53,254 bases of DNA from Saprospiraceae bacterium. GTDB taxonomy: Bacteria; Bacteroidota; Bacteroidia; Chitinophagales; Saprospiraceae. The position numbers were made by a program, and so were the translations under genes. The stretch is taken from assembly GCA_021604865.1 (NCBI GenBank), contig BQJU01000049.1:1-53254 (forward strand), read 5' to 3'. Below are positions 26,701 through 35,468 of this stretch, in pieces. The notes beneath the pieces were generated by a model that had not been told where the DNA came from, did not search any database, and was given only the letters and a program-made list of their open reading frames with translations. The stretch's first letter is position 1. Each line of letters opens with the position of its first letter.

Positions 26701-28323
26701 GGGCATAAGGTCAACGATTGGATTGGTCGGGTTAGGCATTCTACCCCGGGAGTTGGGTTGATTTCTCCGCCGCCACATCATGATATTTATTCTATTGAAG
26801 ACCTGGCACAGCTAATTTTTGATTTAAAAAACGCGAATCCCAAGGCAAGGATTAATGTCAAACTGGTTTCTAAAGCCGGTGTGGGTATCATTGCTTCGGG
26901 TGTTGCCAAAGCTCACGCGGATGCAATTCTTATTTCCGGACATGATGGTGGGACTGGTGCCTCACCATTGACTTCGATCAGACATGCCGGATTGCCTTGG
27001 GAATTGGGATTAGCGGAAAGCCATCAAACTTTGGTAAAAAACAAACTACGAAACCGGGTTACGCTACAAACCGACGGACAAATCCGGACCGGACGAGACC
27101 TGGCTATAGCTACACTGCTTGGTGCGGAAGAATGGGGCGTGGCTACTGCAGCATTGGTGGTAGAAGGTTGTATTATGATGCGAAAATGTCACCTGAACAC
27201 CTGCCCCGTAGGCATTGCCACACAAGATGAAACGTTAAGGAAACGGTTTAATAGTGATCCTCAGTATATCATCAACTTTTTCACTTTTCTGGCTCAGGAT
27301 TTTCGGGAAATTATGGCTGAACTTGGATTCCGGACCGTAAATGAAATGGTGGGTAAAGTTGAATTACTTAAAGCCAACAAGGACATTCACCATTGGAAAC
27401 ATAAGGCCCTGGATTTACGTCCTTTGTTGTACAAAGAACCTGTTGATGAATCAGTGGGGCTATTCAAGCAGATAGAACAAGATCACGGCATTGATAAGGT
27501 GCTGGATCGGAGGCTGGTACAACGAGCCAAACTTGCCTTAGAAGAACGGGCAAAAGTCGAATCGATATTTCCCATATTTAATACAGATCGGGCGGTAGGT
27601 GCCATTCTTTCAAATGAAATCTCCAAACGATACAAGGGTGAGGGACTGCCTGATGCGACGATCCAATACCGTTTTCGGGGATCAGCTGGGCAAAGTTTTG
27701 GTGCCTTTGGTGCTCCGGGGCTTCAGTTTACCCTGGAGGGAGAGGCCAATGACTATTTTGGAAAAGGTTTATCCGGTGGCCGCCTGATTGTCGTTCCGGA
27801 CAGGCAAGCTACGTTTAACCCCAGCAAAAATATCATCATTGGGAATGTAGCCTTTTATGGAGCCACAAGTGGTGAAGCTTATATACATGGGATGGCTGGA
27901 GAGCGTTTCTGTGTACGGAATTCAGGGGTGAAAGCGGTAGTAGAAGGTATTGGCGATCATGGTTGTGAATATATGACTGGAGGTTTGGTCGTGGTATTAG
28001 GGGAAACCGGCAAAAATTTTGCAGCGGGCATGAGTGGTGGTATTGCTTATGTTTATAATGCAGAGCAGAGCTTTGAAAAAATGGTAAACCGGGAAATGAT
28101 CGATCTTGATCCGCTTGAAAAAGAAGATGTTGAATTGCTTCGTAAAATGATCCGTAATCATTTTAGTTATACCAGCAGTAAGTTGGCGGTGGATATTCTA
28201 AACAATTGGGAAAAAGCTTTAGCCAATTTCATCAAAGTGATGCCAAAGGATTATAAGGCTGCTTTGCAAAAGAAAAAAGAAAAACCCGGCATTCATGTTC
28301 CCATTGCGGTTGTTAGTGCATAA
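23755..28323 (+). CDS. gltB: Glutamate synthase large subunit
   Basis: A 1522-residue GOGAT alpha subunit. It transfers the amide of glutamine to 2-oxoglutarate, giving two glutamates. Domain order: class II glutamine amidotransferase (about 29-430) whose nucleophile is Cys29 in ERDSCGTG, exposed by removal of a short propeptide; a central domain (about 480-780, with DRGADAFRAPIPSLLAVG); the FMN-binding synthase barrel (about 840-1210), with GEGGQLPGHKV and LISGHDGGTGASP; the Fe-S Cys cluster in RKCHLNTCPVGIAT (about 1143-1155); and the C-terminal beta-helix (GEAYIHGMAGERFCVRNSG, CEYMTGG). All key residues are present and the length is normal. The stop lies 27 bases before gltD. Confidence 0.97.
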   Translation: MTKENAQDLDPEQQGTKGLYVPSMERDSCGTGLIANLNGNKTHELIEQALSMLTSMEHRGACGYEPNTGDGAGILIQTPHEFFTRKCKELGFDLPEFGQYGVGMVFFPNDRSLRSQCRVLFNDYIDELGFELLGYRKVPTDNEELGESAVAVEPRLEQVFVSSKSQIDRKTLERKLYVLRKFVTHNVHKTFPQSKDDFYITSFSYKTVVYKGQLTTFQLRPYFPDLHDSTCTSAIALVHSRFSTNTVPKWKLAQPFRYIAHNGEINTITGNLNWWKSKEKLIQPKFFTAEDMEKLHPVCGENLSDSGNFDNVLEFLVLNGFSLPHALMMMIPEAWQHDDLMEDHKKAFYEYHKTITEPWDGPASICFTDGILVGATLDRNGLRPSRYLVLEDNTLIVASEAGVLPIDQSKVVYKGRLQPGKMLIADLDEHRIIGDEELKSVICKRHPYREWLDENRLALDDLQLDTPSDLGLDEKTLFHNQQLHGFSREDLKVIIGPMVKDRQDPIGSMGADTPLAVLSQQSQHLSNYFKQLFAQVTNPPIDPIRERSVMSSYAMLGGTGNILDLQPERAKFIHLSSPVLTNNHLAKIRSIHHPDFHADRINIVFKADGQMGRLKAAIDHICAIAEDLTRNGTNILILSDRGADAFRAPIPSLLAVGAIHHHLVRIGLRSLTSLVIEAGDVRETHHFATLIGYGASAINPYMVYATLVDMQKKRFFEEEHSQEKLIEIYNKSVVKGLLKIMSKIGISTLQSYQGAQIFEALGINTEVVNHCFKGTVSRIEGLGFDGIAEEALIRHQNAFSEKSVVNPQLPDGGVFQWKRRGEAHTFSPQTIHLLQYSTRKNDYGAYKKYAKLINEQNRKALTLRGLLSFRKSTPINIDEVEPVENIFKRFATGAMSFGSISHEAHTTLAIAMNRIGGRSNSGEGGEDEARFEPKANGDWERSAIKQVASGRFGVTSYYLTNADELQIKMAQGAKPGEGGQLPGHKVNDWIGRVRHSTPGVGLISPPPHHDIYSIEDLAQLIFDLKNANPKARINVKLVSKAGVGIIASGVAKAHADAILISGHDGGTGASPLTSIRHAGLPWELGLAESHQTLVKNKLRNRVTLQTDGQIRTGRDLAIATLLGAEEWGVATAALVVEGCIMMRKCHLNTCPVGIATQDETLRKRFNSDPQYIINFFTFLAQDFREIMAELGFRTVNEMVGKVELLKANKDIHHWKHKALDLRPLLYKEPVDESVGLFKQIEQDHGIDKVLDRRLVQRAKLALEERAKVESIFPIFNTDRAVGAILSNEISKRYKGEGLPDATIQYRFRGSAGQSFGAFGAPGLQFTLEGEANDYFGKGLSGGRLIVVPDRQATFNPSKNIIIGNVAFYGATSGEAYIHGMAGERFCVRNSGVKAVVEGIGDHGCEYMTGGLVVVLGETGKNFAAGMSGGIAYVYNAEQSFEKMVNREMIDLDPLEKEDVELLRKMIRNHFSYTSSKLAVDILNNWEKALANFIKVMPKDYKAALQKKKEKPGIHVPIAVVSA

Positions 28324-28350
28324 AATGAGCCCCAAATAAAAAAATAAGAT

Positions 28351-29841
28351 ATGGCAGATCCAAAAGGATTTTTAAAATACGACAGGGAGTTACCCAAATC
28401 GAGGAGCCCTAAATCCCGGGTTAAGGACTATAAGGAAATCTATAAACCATTTCCACTGGAAAAAACGGTTGAGCAGGCTGCCCGCTGTATGGATTGCGGG
28501 ATTCCGTTTTGCCACAATTCCTGCCCGTTGGGCAATATCATTCCCGAATTTAATGATGCTGTTTATCAGGAAAATTGGGCAGGCGCATTTCATATTTTGA
28601 GCAGCACCAACAACTTTCCTGAGTTTACTGGTCGGATTTGTCCGGCACCCTGTGAAGCAGGCTGTGTCCTGGCCATCAACCAGCCTGCAGTTGCAATAGA
28701 ACACATAGAAAAGTCTATTGCTGAAATTGCTTTTGAAAAGGGTTATGTGCGCCCCCAGCCACCGGCCGTGCGCACGGGTAAAAAAGTAGCAATCATTGGT
28801 TCTGGTCCAGCTGGATTAGCTGCTGCTGCTCAATTGAATAAAGCAGGGCATACCACAACTGTTTTTGAGCGTAAAGACCGCATTGGTGGCCTCCTGCGTT
28901 ATGGTATACCAGATTTTAAGCTGGAAAAATGGGTTTTGGAGCGCCGGATTGCCCTGATGGAGGCCGAAGGCATTCGCTTCCGTACCAATGCCGAGGTAGG
29001 CGGTAATGTAGATCCCAATCAAGTCCTTAGTGATTTTGACGCCGTCCTATTGTGTGGAGGGTCTACCATTCCGAGAGATATTGGCATTCCTGGCCGTCAC
29101 CTGGAGGGCATTCATTTTGCTATGGATTTTCTGGAACAAAACAATCAAAGAATTGCCGGTGACCAAATTTCTGAAACATTAAGTATTCATGCCAAAGGCA
29201 AAAAAGTAGTGGTTATAGGTGGAGGAGATACGGGGTCTGATTGTGTGGGAACCTCAAACCGCCATGGAGCCAAATCGGTCTACCAATTGGAAATCATGCC
29301 AATGCCCCCGAAAGACCGCGATGAAAACTCCTGGCCTAACTGGCCTTGGATAATGCGGACGTCTTCGTCACATGAAGAAGGGTGTGACCGAGAGTGGGCA
29401 TTATTTACCAAAGCATTTGTTGGTGACAAAAATGGCTGTTTGAAAGCACTTCAAGTTGTTAGAGTGGAGTGGGAAAGGGAAGAGACCGGTCGGTTTACAA
29501 AATTTAAGGAAATTGAAGGAAGCGAGCAGGAAATTCCCTGCGACCTGGCATTTATTGCAGCAGGTTTTTTACATCCGCAACACAAGGGGTTACTGGAAGA
29601 TCTGGGTGTTTCACTAGATGAGCGTGGAAATGTTGCTGCGGGAACGCAGAATTATCAGACTTCTATTGATAAAGTTTTTTCAGCTGGTGATATGCGCAGA
29701 GGGCAATCTCTTGTTGTTTGGGCTATTTCGGAAGGTAGAGAAGCGGCACATGCAGTAGATCAATTTTTGATGGGTAGTTCAAGACTGGAGAAGAAAGACG
29801 ATGCTTTTATGTCGGTATCCGCTCAATTGCAAGACATTTAA
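28351..29841 (+). CDS. gltD: Glutamate synthase small subunit
   Basis: A 496-residue GOGAT beta subunit that feeds electrons from NADPH to the large subunit. The N-terminal adrenodoxin-reductase-like Fe-S domain shows CMDCGIPFCHNSCPLGN and CPAPCEAGCVL. The FAD site is VAIIGSGPAGLAAAAQL, and the NADPH site is VVVIGGGDTGSDCVG. The C-terminal FAD-contact block reads VFSAGDMRRGQSLVVWAI. All are intact and the length is standard for the family. It forms an operon with gltB. The last codons contain the first of the TTGCAA words that continue into the murQ promoter region. Confidence 0.97.
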   Translation: MADPKGFLKYDRELPKSRSPKSRVKDYKEIYKPFPLEKTVEQAARCMDCGIPFCHNSCPLGNIIPEFNDAVYQENWAGAFHILSSTNNFPEFTGRICPAPCEAGCVLAINQPAVAIEHIEKSIAEIAFEKGYVRPQPPAVRTGKKVAIIGSGPAGLAAAAQLNKAGHTTTVFERKDRIGGLLRYGIPDFKLEKWVLERRIALMEAEGIRFRTNAEVGGNVDPNQVLSDFDAVLLCGGSTIPRDIGIPGRHLEGIHFAMDFLEQNNQRIAGDQISETLSIHAKGKKVVVIGGGDTGSDCVGTSNRHGAKSVYQLEIMPMPPKDRDENSWPNWPWIMRTSSSHEEGCDREWALFTKAFVGDKNGCLKALQVVRVEWEREETGRFTKFKEIEGSEQEIPCDLAFIAAGFLHPQHKGLLEDLGVSLDERGNVAAGTQNYQTSIDKVFSAGDMRRGQSLVVWAISEGREAAHAVDQFLMGSSRLEKKDDAFMSVSAQLQDI

Positions 29842-29879
29842 TGCAGTTTCTTTGCAAGAATTTGCAATGAAAATTGCAA
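29827..29879. promoter_or_regulatory. Phased TTGCAA repeats upstream of murQ
   Basis: TTGCAA, a palindromic 6-mer, occurs at 29827-29832, 29852-29857, 29862-29867 and 29874-29879. The last three are 10 and 12 bases apart, close to one helical turn. The same word recurs between susC and the DeoR-type gene (35348-35385). A shared operator for the DeoR-family regulator is the natural reading. Confidence 0.5.
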
Positions 29880-29952
29880 GATTAGGAAAAAAAGGTTTAT
29901 TTTAGGGCATGCTTAGAGCGGATTTATCCGATTCTATTGAAATTAATCTAGC

Positions 29953-30774
29953 ATGCAAAGAATAACGGAAGCCAATTCAAAATACCGCCATTTGGAAAAA
30001 ATGTCCATTGGCGAAGTTTTACAAAATATTAATCAGGAAGACAAAGGGGTGCCCTATGCTGTAGAGCAAGCGCTTTTGTCTATACAGGCTTTGGTAGAAA
30101 ATGTGGTCAATAAAATGAAGGAGGGAGGACGACTTTTCTACATTGGAGCAGGTACAAGTGGGCGTTTAGGTATACTGGACGCATCGGAATGCCCGCCGAC
30201 CTATGGCGTACCGCCTGATTGGGTTATTGGTATTATCGCTGGAGGTGAAACGGCCATTCGCAAAGCCGTTGAATTTGCCGAGGATAATCAGCAGTTGGCC
30301 TGGCAGGATTTACAGGCTTATTACATCAACCCACAAGATGTGGTAGTGGGCATTGCTGCTTCAGGCACTACACCTTATGTTATCCACGGGTTGGAAACCT
30401 GTCAAAAGAACGGCATCATGACTGGCTGTATTACGTGTAATCCAGGAGCACCAATCGTGGATTACGCTGACTTTCCCGTTGAAGTGATTGTCGGTCCTGA
30501 ATTTGTGACTGGGAGTACCCGAATGAAAGCCGGTACCGCTCAAAAATTGGTACTCAATATGATTAGCACTACAGTGATGATCCAATTGGGAAGGGTGCTG
30601 GACAATAAGATGATTGATATGAAACTCAGTAATAAAAAACTGGTGGAGAGAGGGACGAAAATTCTGGTCAATGCCTTGAAAATCCCTCATGATGAGGCTC
30701 GTCAGCGATTGCTGCACTACGGTAGTGTTCGCGGTGCTTTGGAAGCACACCAGGTTACATTGAAGGAAAAATAG
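29953..30774 (+). CDS. murQ: N-acetylmuramic acid 6-phosphate etherase
   Basis: A 273-residue SIS-domain enzyme that cleaves the lactyl ether of MurNAc 6-phosphate to GlcNAc 6-phosphate and D-lactate in cell-wall recycling. The diagnostic block GAGTSGRLGILDASECPPTYG is split around residues 67-87 and includes the catalytic Glu in ASECPPT. Also present are IIAGGETAIRKAVEFAEDN, GIAASGTTPYVIHGL and TGSTRMKAGTAQKLVLNMIST. It is about 25 residues shorter than the E. coli protein at the C-terminus, which is usual for Bacteroidota. Upstream TTGCAA repeats and the opposing susCD-deoR genes suggest that external muropeptide sugars are the source of substrate. No MurNAc kinase is in the window. Confidence 0.95.
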   Translation: MQRITEANSKYRHLEKMSIGEVLQNINQEDKGVPYAVEQALLSIQALVENVVNKMKEGGRLFYIGAGTSGRLGILDASECPPTYGVPPDWVIGIIAGGETAIRKAVEFAEDNQQLAWQDLQAYYINPQDVVVGIAASGTTPYVIHGLETCQKNGIMTGCITCNPGAPIVDYADFPVEVIVGPEFVTGSTRMKAGTAQKLVLNMISTTVMIQLGRVLDNKMIDMKLSNKKLVERGTKILVNALKIPHDEARQRLLHYGSVRGALEAHQVTLKEK

Positions 30775-30778
30775 GAAA

Positions 30779-30798
30779 GGCTGAAAATATTTTCAGCC
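30779..30798. terminator. Palindromic bidirectional terminator between murQ and susD
   Basis: A perfect 20-base palindrome (8-bp stem plus ATAT centre) lies 4 bases after the murQ stop, followed by a T-rich run on the plus strand and preceded by A/T bases serving the opposite strand, where the susD-like gene converges. It can terminate both genes. Confidence 0.75.
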
Positions 30799-30832
30799 TC
30801 CCAAATTTTTCTATTCAATCAAAAATACTTCT

Positions 30833-32140
30833 TTAGATCTCAGGATCCTGAGGTGTATTTTTATTATTATCACGTTCTGAATTCGGATAAGGGTACCAAT
30901 TTCTATTCCTTTCTTCATTTGTGGTATTTGGGCCTGGCCGACCAAATCGTTTGCTGTCAGCAAAACGCAACCCCGACATAAATAGCTCCATGGCACGATT
31001 GCTGTAAATGGCATCAAGTACAGCTTCCTGAGTCATGGCCCCACTATAACCCCCCAAGGCAGCTCCAACACCGAAGGCATCATCTGCAGGATCTTTAGTT
31101 AAAACCTTATCCAGTTCGCCCACTGCTTCAGCCACCATGTTTTTTCGTGCAAAAGCTTCTGCCCGGATCAATAACATTTCTCCAGGAAGATATATCGGAA
31201 TAGCGGCAGTAGCACTGTTAAAGAAAGCTGCGGCCCTAAAGTCATTGCCAGCAGGGTTTAAATCCTGAAAATAAAAGGCGAGCCTTTGATCGGCAGGATC
31301 AGGTTGCAAATTGGCCGGCAATCCCAGGGTTAGGTCAACAGGTTGGTAAACATTATTAGTTAAAATGGAAACAAAAGCAATCGGATTGGTATTTACATCA
31401 TCATACACAAAAGTAGAGGTAGAACTAAGATCCACCTTCCCGGCTGCTGCCAGCGCAGCATCGTTATTTCCGATTTGATTGTAAAAACGGGCGAGAAGTG
31501 CGTTGACGGTATTCCCGAGGTCAATGCTATTCGGCGTTTTACTTAAAAAACTAGAAGGTACAGTTGCCCCACTGAGGGCACTATTGGCAGCTTCCAGGGT
31601 AGCTATAGCATCGTTTACTGCATCGGTACCGTTACTGAAAACGGCATCTACTTCTGTAGTCAAGGGCACCATTTCAAAAAATTGTGCCAGCGTGCCATTG
31701 GCCAGTGCCTTAAATATTGACGCATAGGCTATTAATCCTGCCCGGGTTCCGGGATCGGAAATGACGTCAGCATTGTCCAAAACTTTTTGAGCTTCATTGC
31801 GCACCAATAGGGACTGTTCCCAAATACTGCCGACAATGCCGTTGCTTCCTGACAGGTTTTCCTTTCCAAGGGATACATCATTTTCAGAGGCATTACCTGG
31901 ATTGATCAGGCGTAACTCAAAGGTCGTAAAGCCAGAACCGGCAACTGTTGCATAAACCGGACTTTGCCGGCCTACACTCCATCTTTTTTGAATACCGACG
32001 GCAAGTCCTATTAGTCCATTAGCACTGTTCAGAACCTGCTCTTCAGTAGCTGCCCCCGGATTGGTATAATCTTTTTCACAGGAAGTGCCTATAAACGCAC
32101 CTAATGTGAGGAAAATGAGGAATTTTATATTGATTTTCAT
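30833..32140 (-). CDS. SusD/RagB-like outer-membrane nutrient-binding lipoprotein
   Basis: A 435-residue surface lipoprotein that works as the lid of a SusC-type TonB-dependent channel. The signal peptide ends in the lipobox I-G-T-S-C (Cys21). The N-terminal TPR-like helices follow (EEQVLNSANGLIGLAVGIQ, GSIWEQSLLVRNEAQKVLDNAD). The C-terminal signature IPIYLPGEMLLIRAEAFAR and the late NRAMELFMSGLRFADSKRFG, then WYPYPNSERDNN, are classic SusD. It is slightly shorter than typical SusD (500-600), as for the SusD-like subset with reduced loops. It lies 19 bases downstream of the SusC gene, an obligate pair. The substrate is inferred from murQ only. Confidence 0.92.
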   Translation of the reverse strand: MKINIKFLIFLTLGAFIGTSCEKDYTNPGAATEEQVLNSANGLIGLAVGIQKRWSVGRQSPVYATVAGSGFTTFELRLINPGNASENDVSLGKENLSGSNGIVGSIWEQSLLVRNEAQKVLDNADVISDPGTRAGLIAYASIFKALANGTLAQFFEMVPLTTEVDAVFSNGTDAVNDAIATLEAANSALSGATVPSSFLSKTPNSIDLGNTVNALLARFYNQIGNNDAALAAAGKVDLSSTSTFVYDDVNTNPIAFVSILTNNVYQPVDLTLGLPANLQPDPADQRLAFYFQDLNPAGNDFRAAAFFNSATAAIPIYLPGEMLLIRAEAFARKNMVAEAVGELDKVLTKDPADDAFGVGAALGGYSGAMTQEAVLDAIYSNRAMELFMSGLRFADSKRFGRPGPNTTNEERNRNWYPYPNSERDNNKNTPQDPEI

Positions 32141-32159
32141 AATTGCAAATTGTGTCGAT

Positions 32160-35100
32160 TTAGAAATTGGTTTTTATAGAAACAGTATAAGTTCTTGGAA
32201 TGGGCACATTTCCGAAATTGACAGCACGCATCAAGTTACTTTGACCGCCAGCATTGGTTTCCGGATCGTAGCTAAAGAAATCATCAATAGAAAAGAGATT
32301 CCGGCCACTGAGAGAGATGGTTGTATTGTTCAACACGCCAAATAATTTAGGAATATTGTAACTCAGGCTTGCCTCTCTCAACTTAATAAAGGAACCATCT
32401 TCAACTCTCCACTCCAAAATTGGGTAGATCGCCCATATATAGCCACGTGGTAATTCACCAGACAACTCCTGCTCAGATAACTCACCAAGACCAACCCCTT
32501 GCCGGGTCCGCTTATCTGCATCAAATACTTCGAATCCCTGAACGGCTTCAAATAAGAAATTGAAGGACCAGTTTTTGTATTTTAATGTAGAACCCAATCC
32601 AAGGATATAATCCGGATTAGGATCACCAATTACTTTGCTCAACGGTGTACCGGTTGGTTGCCCTTCCGAGGTTCGCATAGGCGTATTGGTTGTTATATCT
32701 CCTCTTTCCTGTTGTGGAAGACCGTCTGGCGTTAATAAAAGACTTCCATCTGGATTAGTGGCATGATAGGTACCAAAAAAGACGCCCAAAGGCTCACCAT
32801 CCACAACAAAAATTGGCGCACCGGTGACGTTAGGTACTGCCGACTGAGATTGTCCAAGGTTGGTTACTTTATTTTTATTGCTGCTAAAGTTGATGTTGAA
32901 ATCCCAGCTAAAATTGCTGTTTCTGACCGGTGTGCCATAAAGAGACAATTCAATTCCCTTATTGGTCATTTGTCCAAAGTTAGTGGTGATTTCTGTTCCT
33001 CCACTGGAGGCGGCAAGTGCTCTACGCAGCAAAAGGTCGGTAATATCCTGAGTATAATACGTCGCAACCAAACCAATCCGATCTTTAAATAAGGCGAGGT
33101 CGGCACCAAATTCCAATTCTGTTTGGCGCTCCGGTTTGATATCTTCACTAGCTAGTCTACTGCTAGCGTTGATGGCAATATTGCCTGTTAAGTTACCTGT
33201 ATTATAGGTCGCAAAACGTTCATAAGCACCAATCGCAGTCAAACTACCAGACTGTCCCCAAGATGCCCTTAGTTTGAAAGTATTAATCACATCCCCAACA
33301 GCAGATCCTTTCCAGAATGGCTCCTCCGAAAGCAAATAACTACCACTGACCTTCGGGTAAAATTGATTGCGATTATCTTTACCAAATACACTTGAACCGT
33401 CCATTCTACCTGCCAATGTCAGGAATAAATGGTCCTTAATGCCAAAGGTTTGTTGCAGATAATAACCCCAAACCAGTACTCTGGCAGTATTTGAAGTAGG
33501 TGTCAAAATGGTACTCGCACCATTCACTGTTTCCACAAAAGGTGCCAATCCGCGCCCTTGGGTTGAGGTATATTGCTCTTTGGAAAACTGAGTGCTAAAT
33601 CCTATTCTGGTAGTGGAAGAAATAGCGGGCGAAATCTCTGTCTGGTATGCTGCGTTGATGTCATTATTCATCAAAAATGCATTGGCATTGGCTGTTGAAG
33701 CATAACCATCATCAAAATAGGTAGGGTTGACCTGTGCGTAAGGGTAGGGTGGAATGAATATATTTCCGACCTGTGCAAAAGCATCGATACCCAGAATATA
33801 ATCGATAGAAAATCCTTCAAATGGGAAAAGTTTAAGCTGAAAATCAGTGATGGCCCGGTTGACTTCCTGTGTGATGTCAAAATCTTCAATGGTGCTTAAA
33901 GGATTAATCCGGGTCGGTTCAACGGCTTGCAAATTGCCAAATTCATCACGTTTGGTAATATCCCATATATTATTGGTAATGTTGAAAGAGTTAATCGGAC
34001 TCCAAAATACATTACCATCCGGTTTTTCATTGGAAAAAGAATTGCTATAATTTATGCCTACAGAAAAACTTGCCCAGGAAGACAGGCTTTGATTGTAGCG
34101 TAAACGAGCGCCATAGCGCTGGAAGTCGGAATTGACAATAATGCCTTCATTTTTGGTATAGGATAATGAACCATAATAATTTGATTGGTCATTACCACCC
34201 TGAACAGAAAGGTATTGATCGGTGCCAAGTCCGGTATGAAAAAGCTGATCCTGATAATCGTATCGGGTGACAGCAACTTTATCAGTAGAAAAATTGGCGC
34301 CTACCGTTAACCCCCCTGTATTTGGATCAGTACCAGCTATTGGATAAAGTCGCTGGGTAGCACTACCAAATTGTTCACCACGTAAATTAACGTAAACTTT
34401 TTTACGCAACTCATTGATATTAAGCGATGAAGAGAAGGAAAACTTGGGCGCTCCTGATGTTCCTTTTTTAGTGGTGATCAAAACCACTCCATTGGCAGCT
34501 CTTGATCCATAAATGGCGGCGGCTGCACCACCGTTGATGACTTCCAGACGTTCAATATCATTCGGATTGATATCTGCCAGGCGGTTGGTGCCCGGGCTTC
34601 CTGCTCCAGCATCTACATTTACATTGGTTACATTGGTGGTGCTATTGCTCACAATAACTCCATCAACCACGTAAAGAGGCTCAGAAGACCCGGTAATGGT
34701 ACTGGCTCCTCGCAAACGGACGCTGAAACCACCCGCTGGATCTCCGGAATTTTGTGTAATTTGGGCTCCTGGTAATTTGCCTTGAAGTGCGCTACTCAAT
34801 CCCTGGGGATTGGCAGTAATCAATTCTTCAGCTTTTACGGAATTGATGGAATTACCCAGTTGTTTTCGACTAGTAGAAACAGAAGAACCAATGACTAAAA
34901 CTTCTTCCATGTCCAAAACATCAGGAGCAAGTTGAACATCCAATTTTGTAACATCTGTACCATGAAAGTCGGCCATTTCAGTAACAGTAGTGTATCCGAT
35001 GTAGGAAAAGCTAATTTCAGCAGTAGTGTAAGAATCGGGAAGGTTTAGTTCGTACAGTCCATCCAGGTTCGTTAAGGTGCCAGTGGTGGTTCCCTTTTGT

Positions 35101-35246
35101 GTAACCGTAACGCCAATAAGTGGTGTTCCCAGATCATCCGTTACGGTACCAGTTACTTTTTTTTGGGCAGTTGCAGGCAAGGCCAGCAAACAAAAAACAA
35201 ATCCAAGTAAAAGGATTTCTTTTGTTAGGCATAAATTTTTTTTCAT
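32160..35246 (-). CDS. SusC/RagA-like TonB-dependent outer-membrane transporter
   Basis: A 1028-residue TonB-linked channel. The signal peptide is about 1-28 (ending P-A-T-A-Q). A carboxypeptidase-D-like domain (about 30-115) reads KKVTGTVTDDLGTPLIGVTV and FSYIGYTTV. The TonB box region and plug (about 120-260) contain LQGKLPGAQITQNSGDPAGG, RLRGASTITGSSEPLYVVDG and NDIERLEVINGGAAAAIYGS. The rest is a 22-strand barrel ending VPIPRTYTVSIKTNF. It imports an oligomer or glycan fragment together with SusD, powered by TonB. The spacer upstream (35247-35468), shared with the divergent DeoR-type gene, carries TTGCAA operators. Confidence 0.95.
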   Translation of the reverse strand: MKKNLCLTKEILLLGFVFCLLALPATAQKKVTGTVTDDLGTPLIGVTVTQKGTTTGTLTNLDGLYELNLPDSYTTAEISFSYIGYTTVTEMADFHGTDVTKLDVQLAPDVLDMEEVLVIGSSVSTSRKQLGNSINSVKAEELITANPQGLSSALQGKLPGAQITQNSGDPAGGFSVRLRGASTITGSSEPLYVVDGVIVSNSTTNVTNVNVDAGAGSPGTNRLADINPNDIERLEVINGGAAAAIYGSRAANGVVLITTKKGTSGAPKFSFSSSLNINELRKKVYVNLRGEQFGSATQRLYPIAGTDPNTGGLTVGANFSTDKVAVTRYDYQDQLFHTGLGTDQYLSVQGGNDQSNYYGSLSYTKNEGIIVNSDFQRYGARLRYNQSLSSWASFSVGINYSNSFSNEKPDGNVFWSPINSFNITNNIWDITKRDEFGNLQAVEPTRINPLSTIEDFDITQEVNRAITDFQLKLFPFEGFSIDYILGIDAFAQVGNIFIPPYPYAQVNPTYFDDGYASTANANAFLMNNDINAAYQTEISPAISSTTRIGFSTQFSKEQYTSTQGRGLAPFVETVNGASTILTPTSNTARVLVWGYYLQQTFGIKDHLFLTLAGRMDGSSVFGKDNRNQFYPKVSGSYLLSEEPFWKGSAVGDVINTFKLRASWGQSGSLTAIGAYERFATYNTGNLTGNIAINASSRLASEDIKPERQTELEFGADLALFKDRIGLVATYYTQDITDLLLRRALAASSGGTEITTNFGQMTNKGIELSLYGTPVRNSNFSWDFNINFSSNKNKVTNLGQSQSAVPNVTGAPIFVVDGEPLGVFFGTYHATNPDGSLLLTPDGLPQQERGDITTNTPMRTSEGQPTGTPLSKVIGDPNPDYILGLGSTLKYKNWSFNFLFEAVQGFEVFDADKRTRQGVGLGELSEQELSGELPRGYIWAIYPILEWRVEDGSFIKLREASLSYNIPKLFGVLNNTTISLSGRNLFSIDDFFSYDPETNAGGQSNLMRAVNFGNVPIPRTYTVSIKTNF

Positions 35247-35347
35247 AAACTATTGAATTTTGGTGATGGTTTGGATATGTAGATGGGATTCACTGCATAG
35301 TACGTTTAGGCTCGATTTAATACAGGTATCTATTAGGTTCTATTTTT

Positions 35348-35446
35348 TTGCAAAAAAAAACTTGCAAACTTGCTATATCTTGCAAAAAAAGTTAATCAAG
35401 TGACTAAATTAGCAATTTATTATTAGATAAGTGCAAATTGGTGCAA
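35348..35446. promoter_or_regulatory. TTGCAA operator cluster between susC and the DeoR-type regulator
   Basis: TTGCAA at 35348-35353, 35362-35367 and 35380-35385, plus two GTGCAA words at 35431-35436 and 35441-35446 spaced 10 bases. The same 6-mer is repeated in front of murQ. The cluster lies in the 222-bp divergent spacer, so one regulator could control both directions. Confidence 0.5.
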
Positions 35447-35468
35447 TTTTAGACAAACAAAATTTTTC

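Noticed and set aside
29898-29935. GCATGCTTAGAGC near murQ, similar to the MITE end
   Set aside because: The order of the blocks is different (CATGC then AGAGC), and there is no second end.
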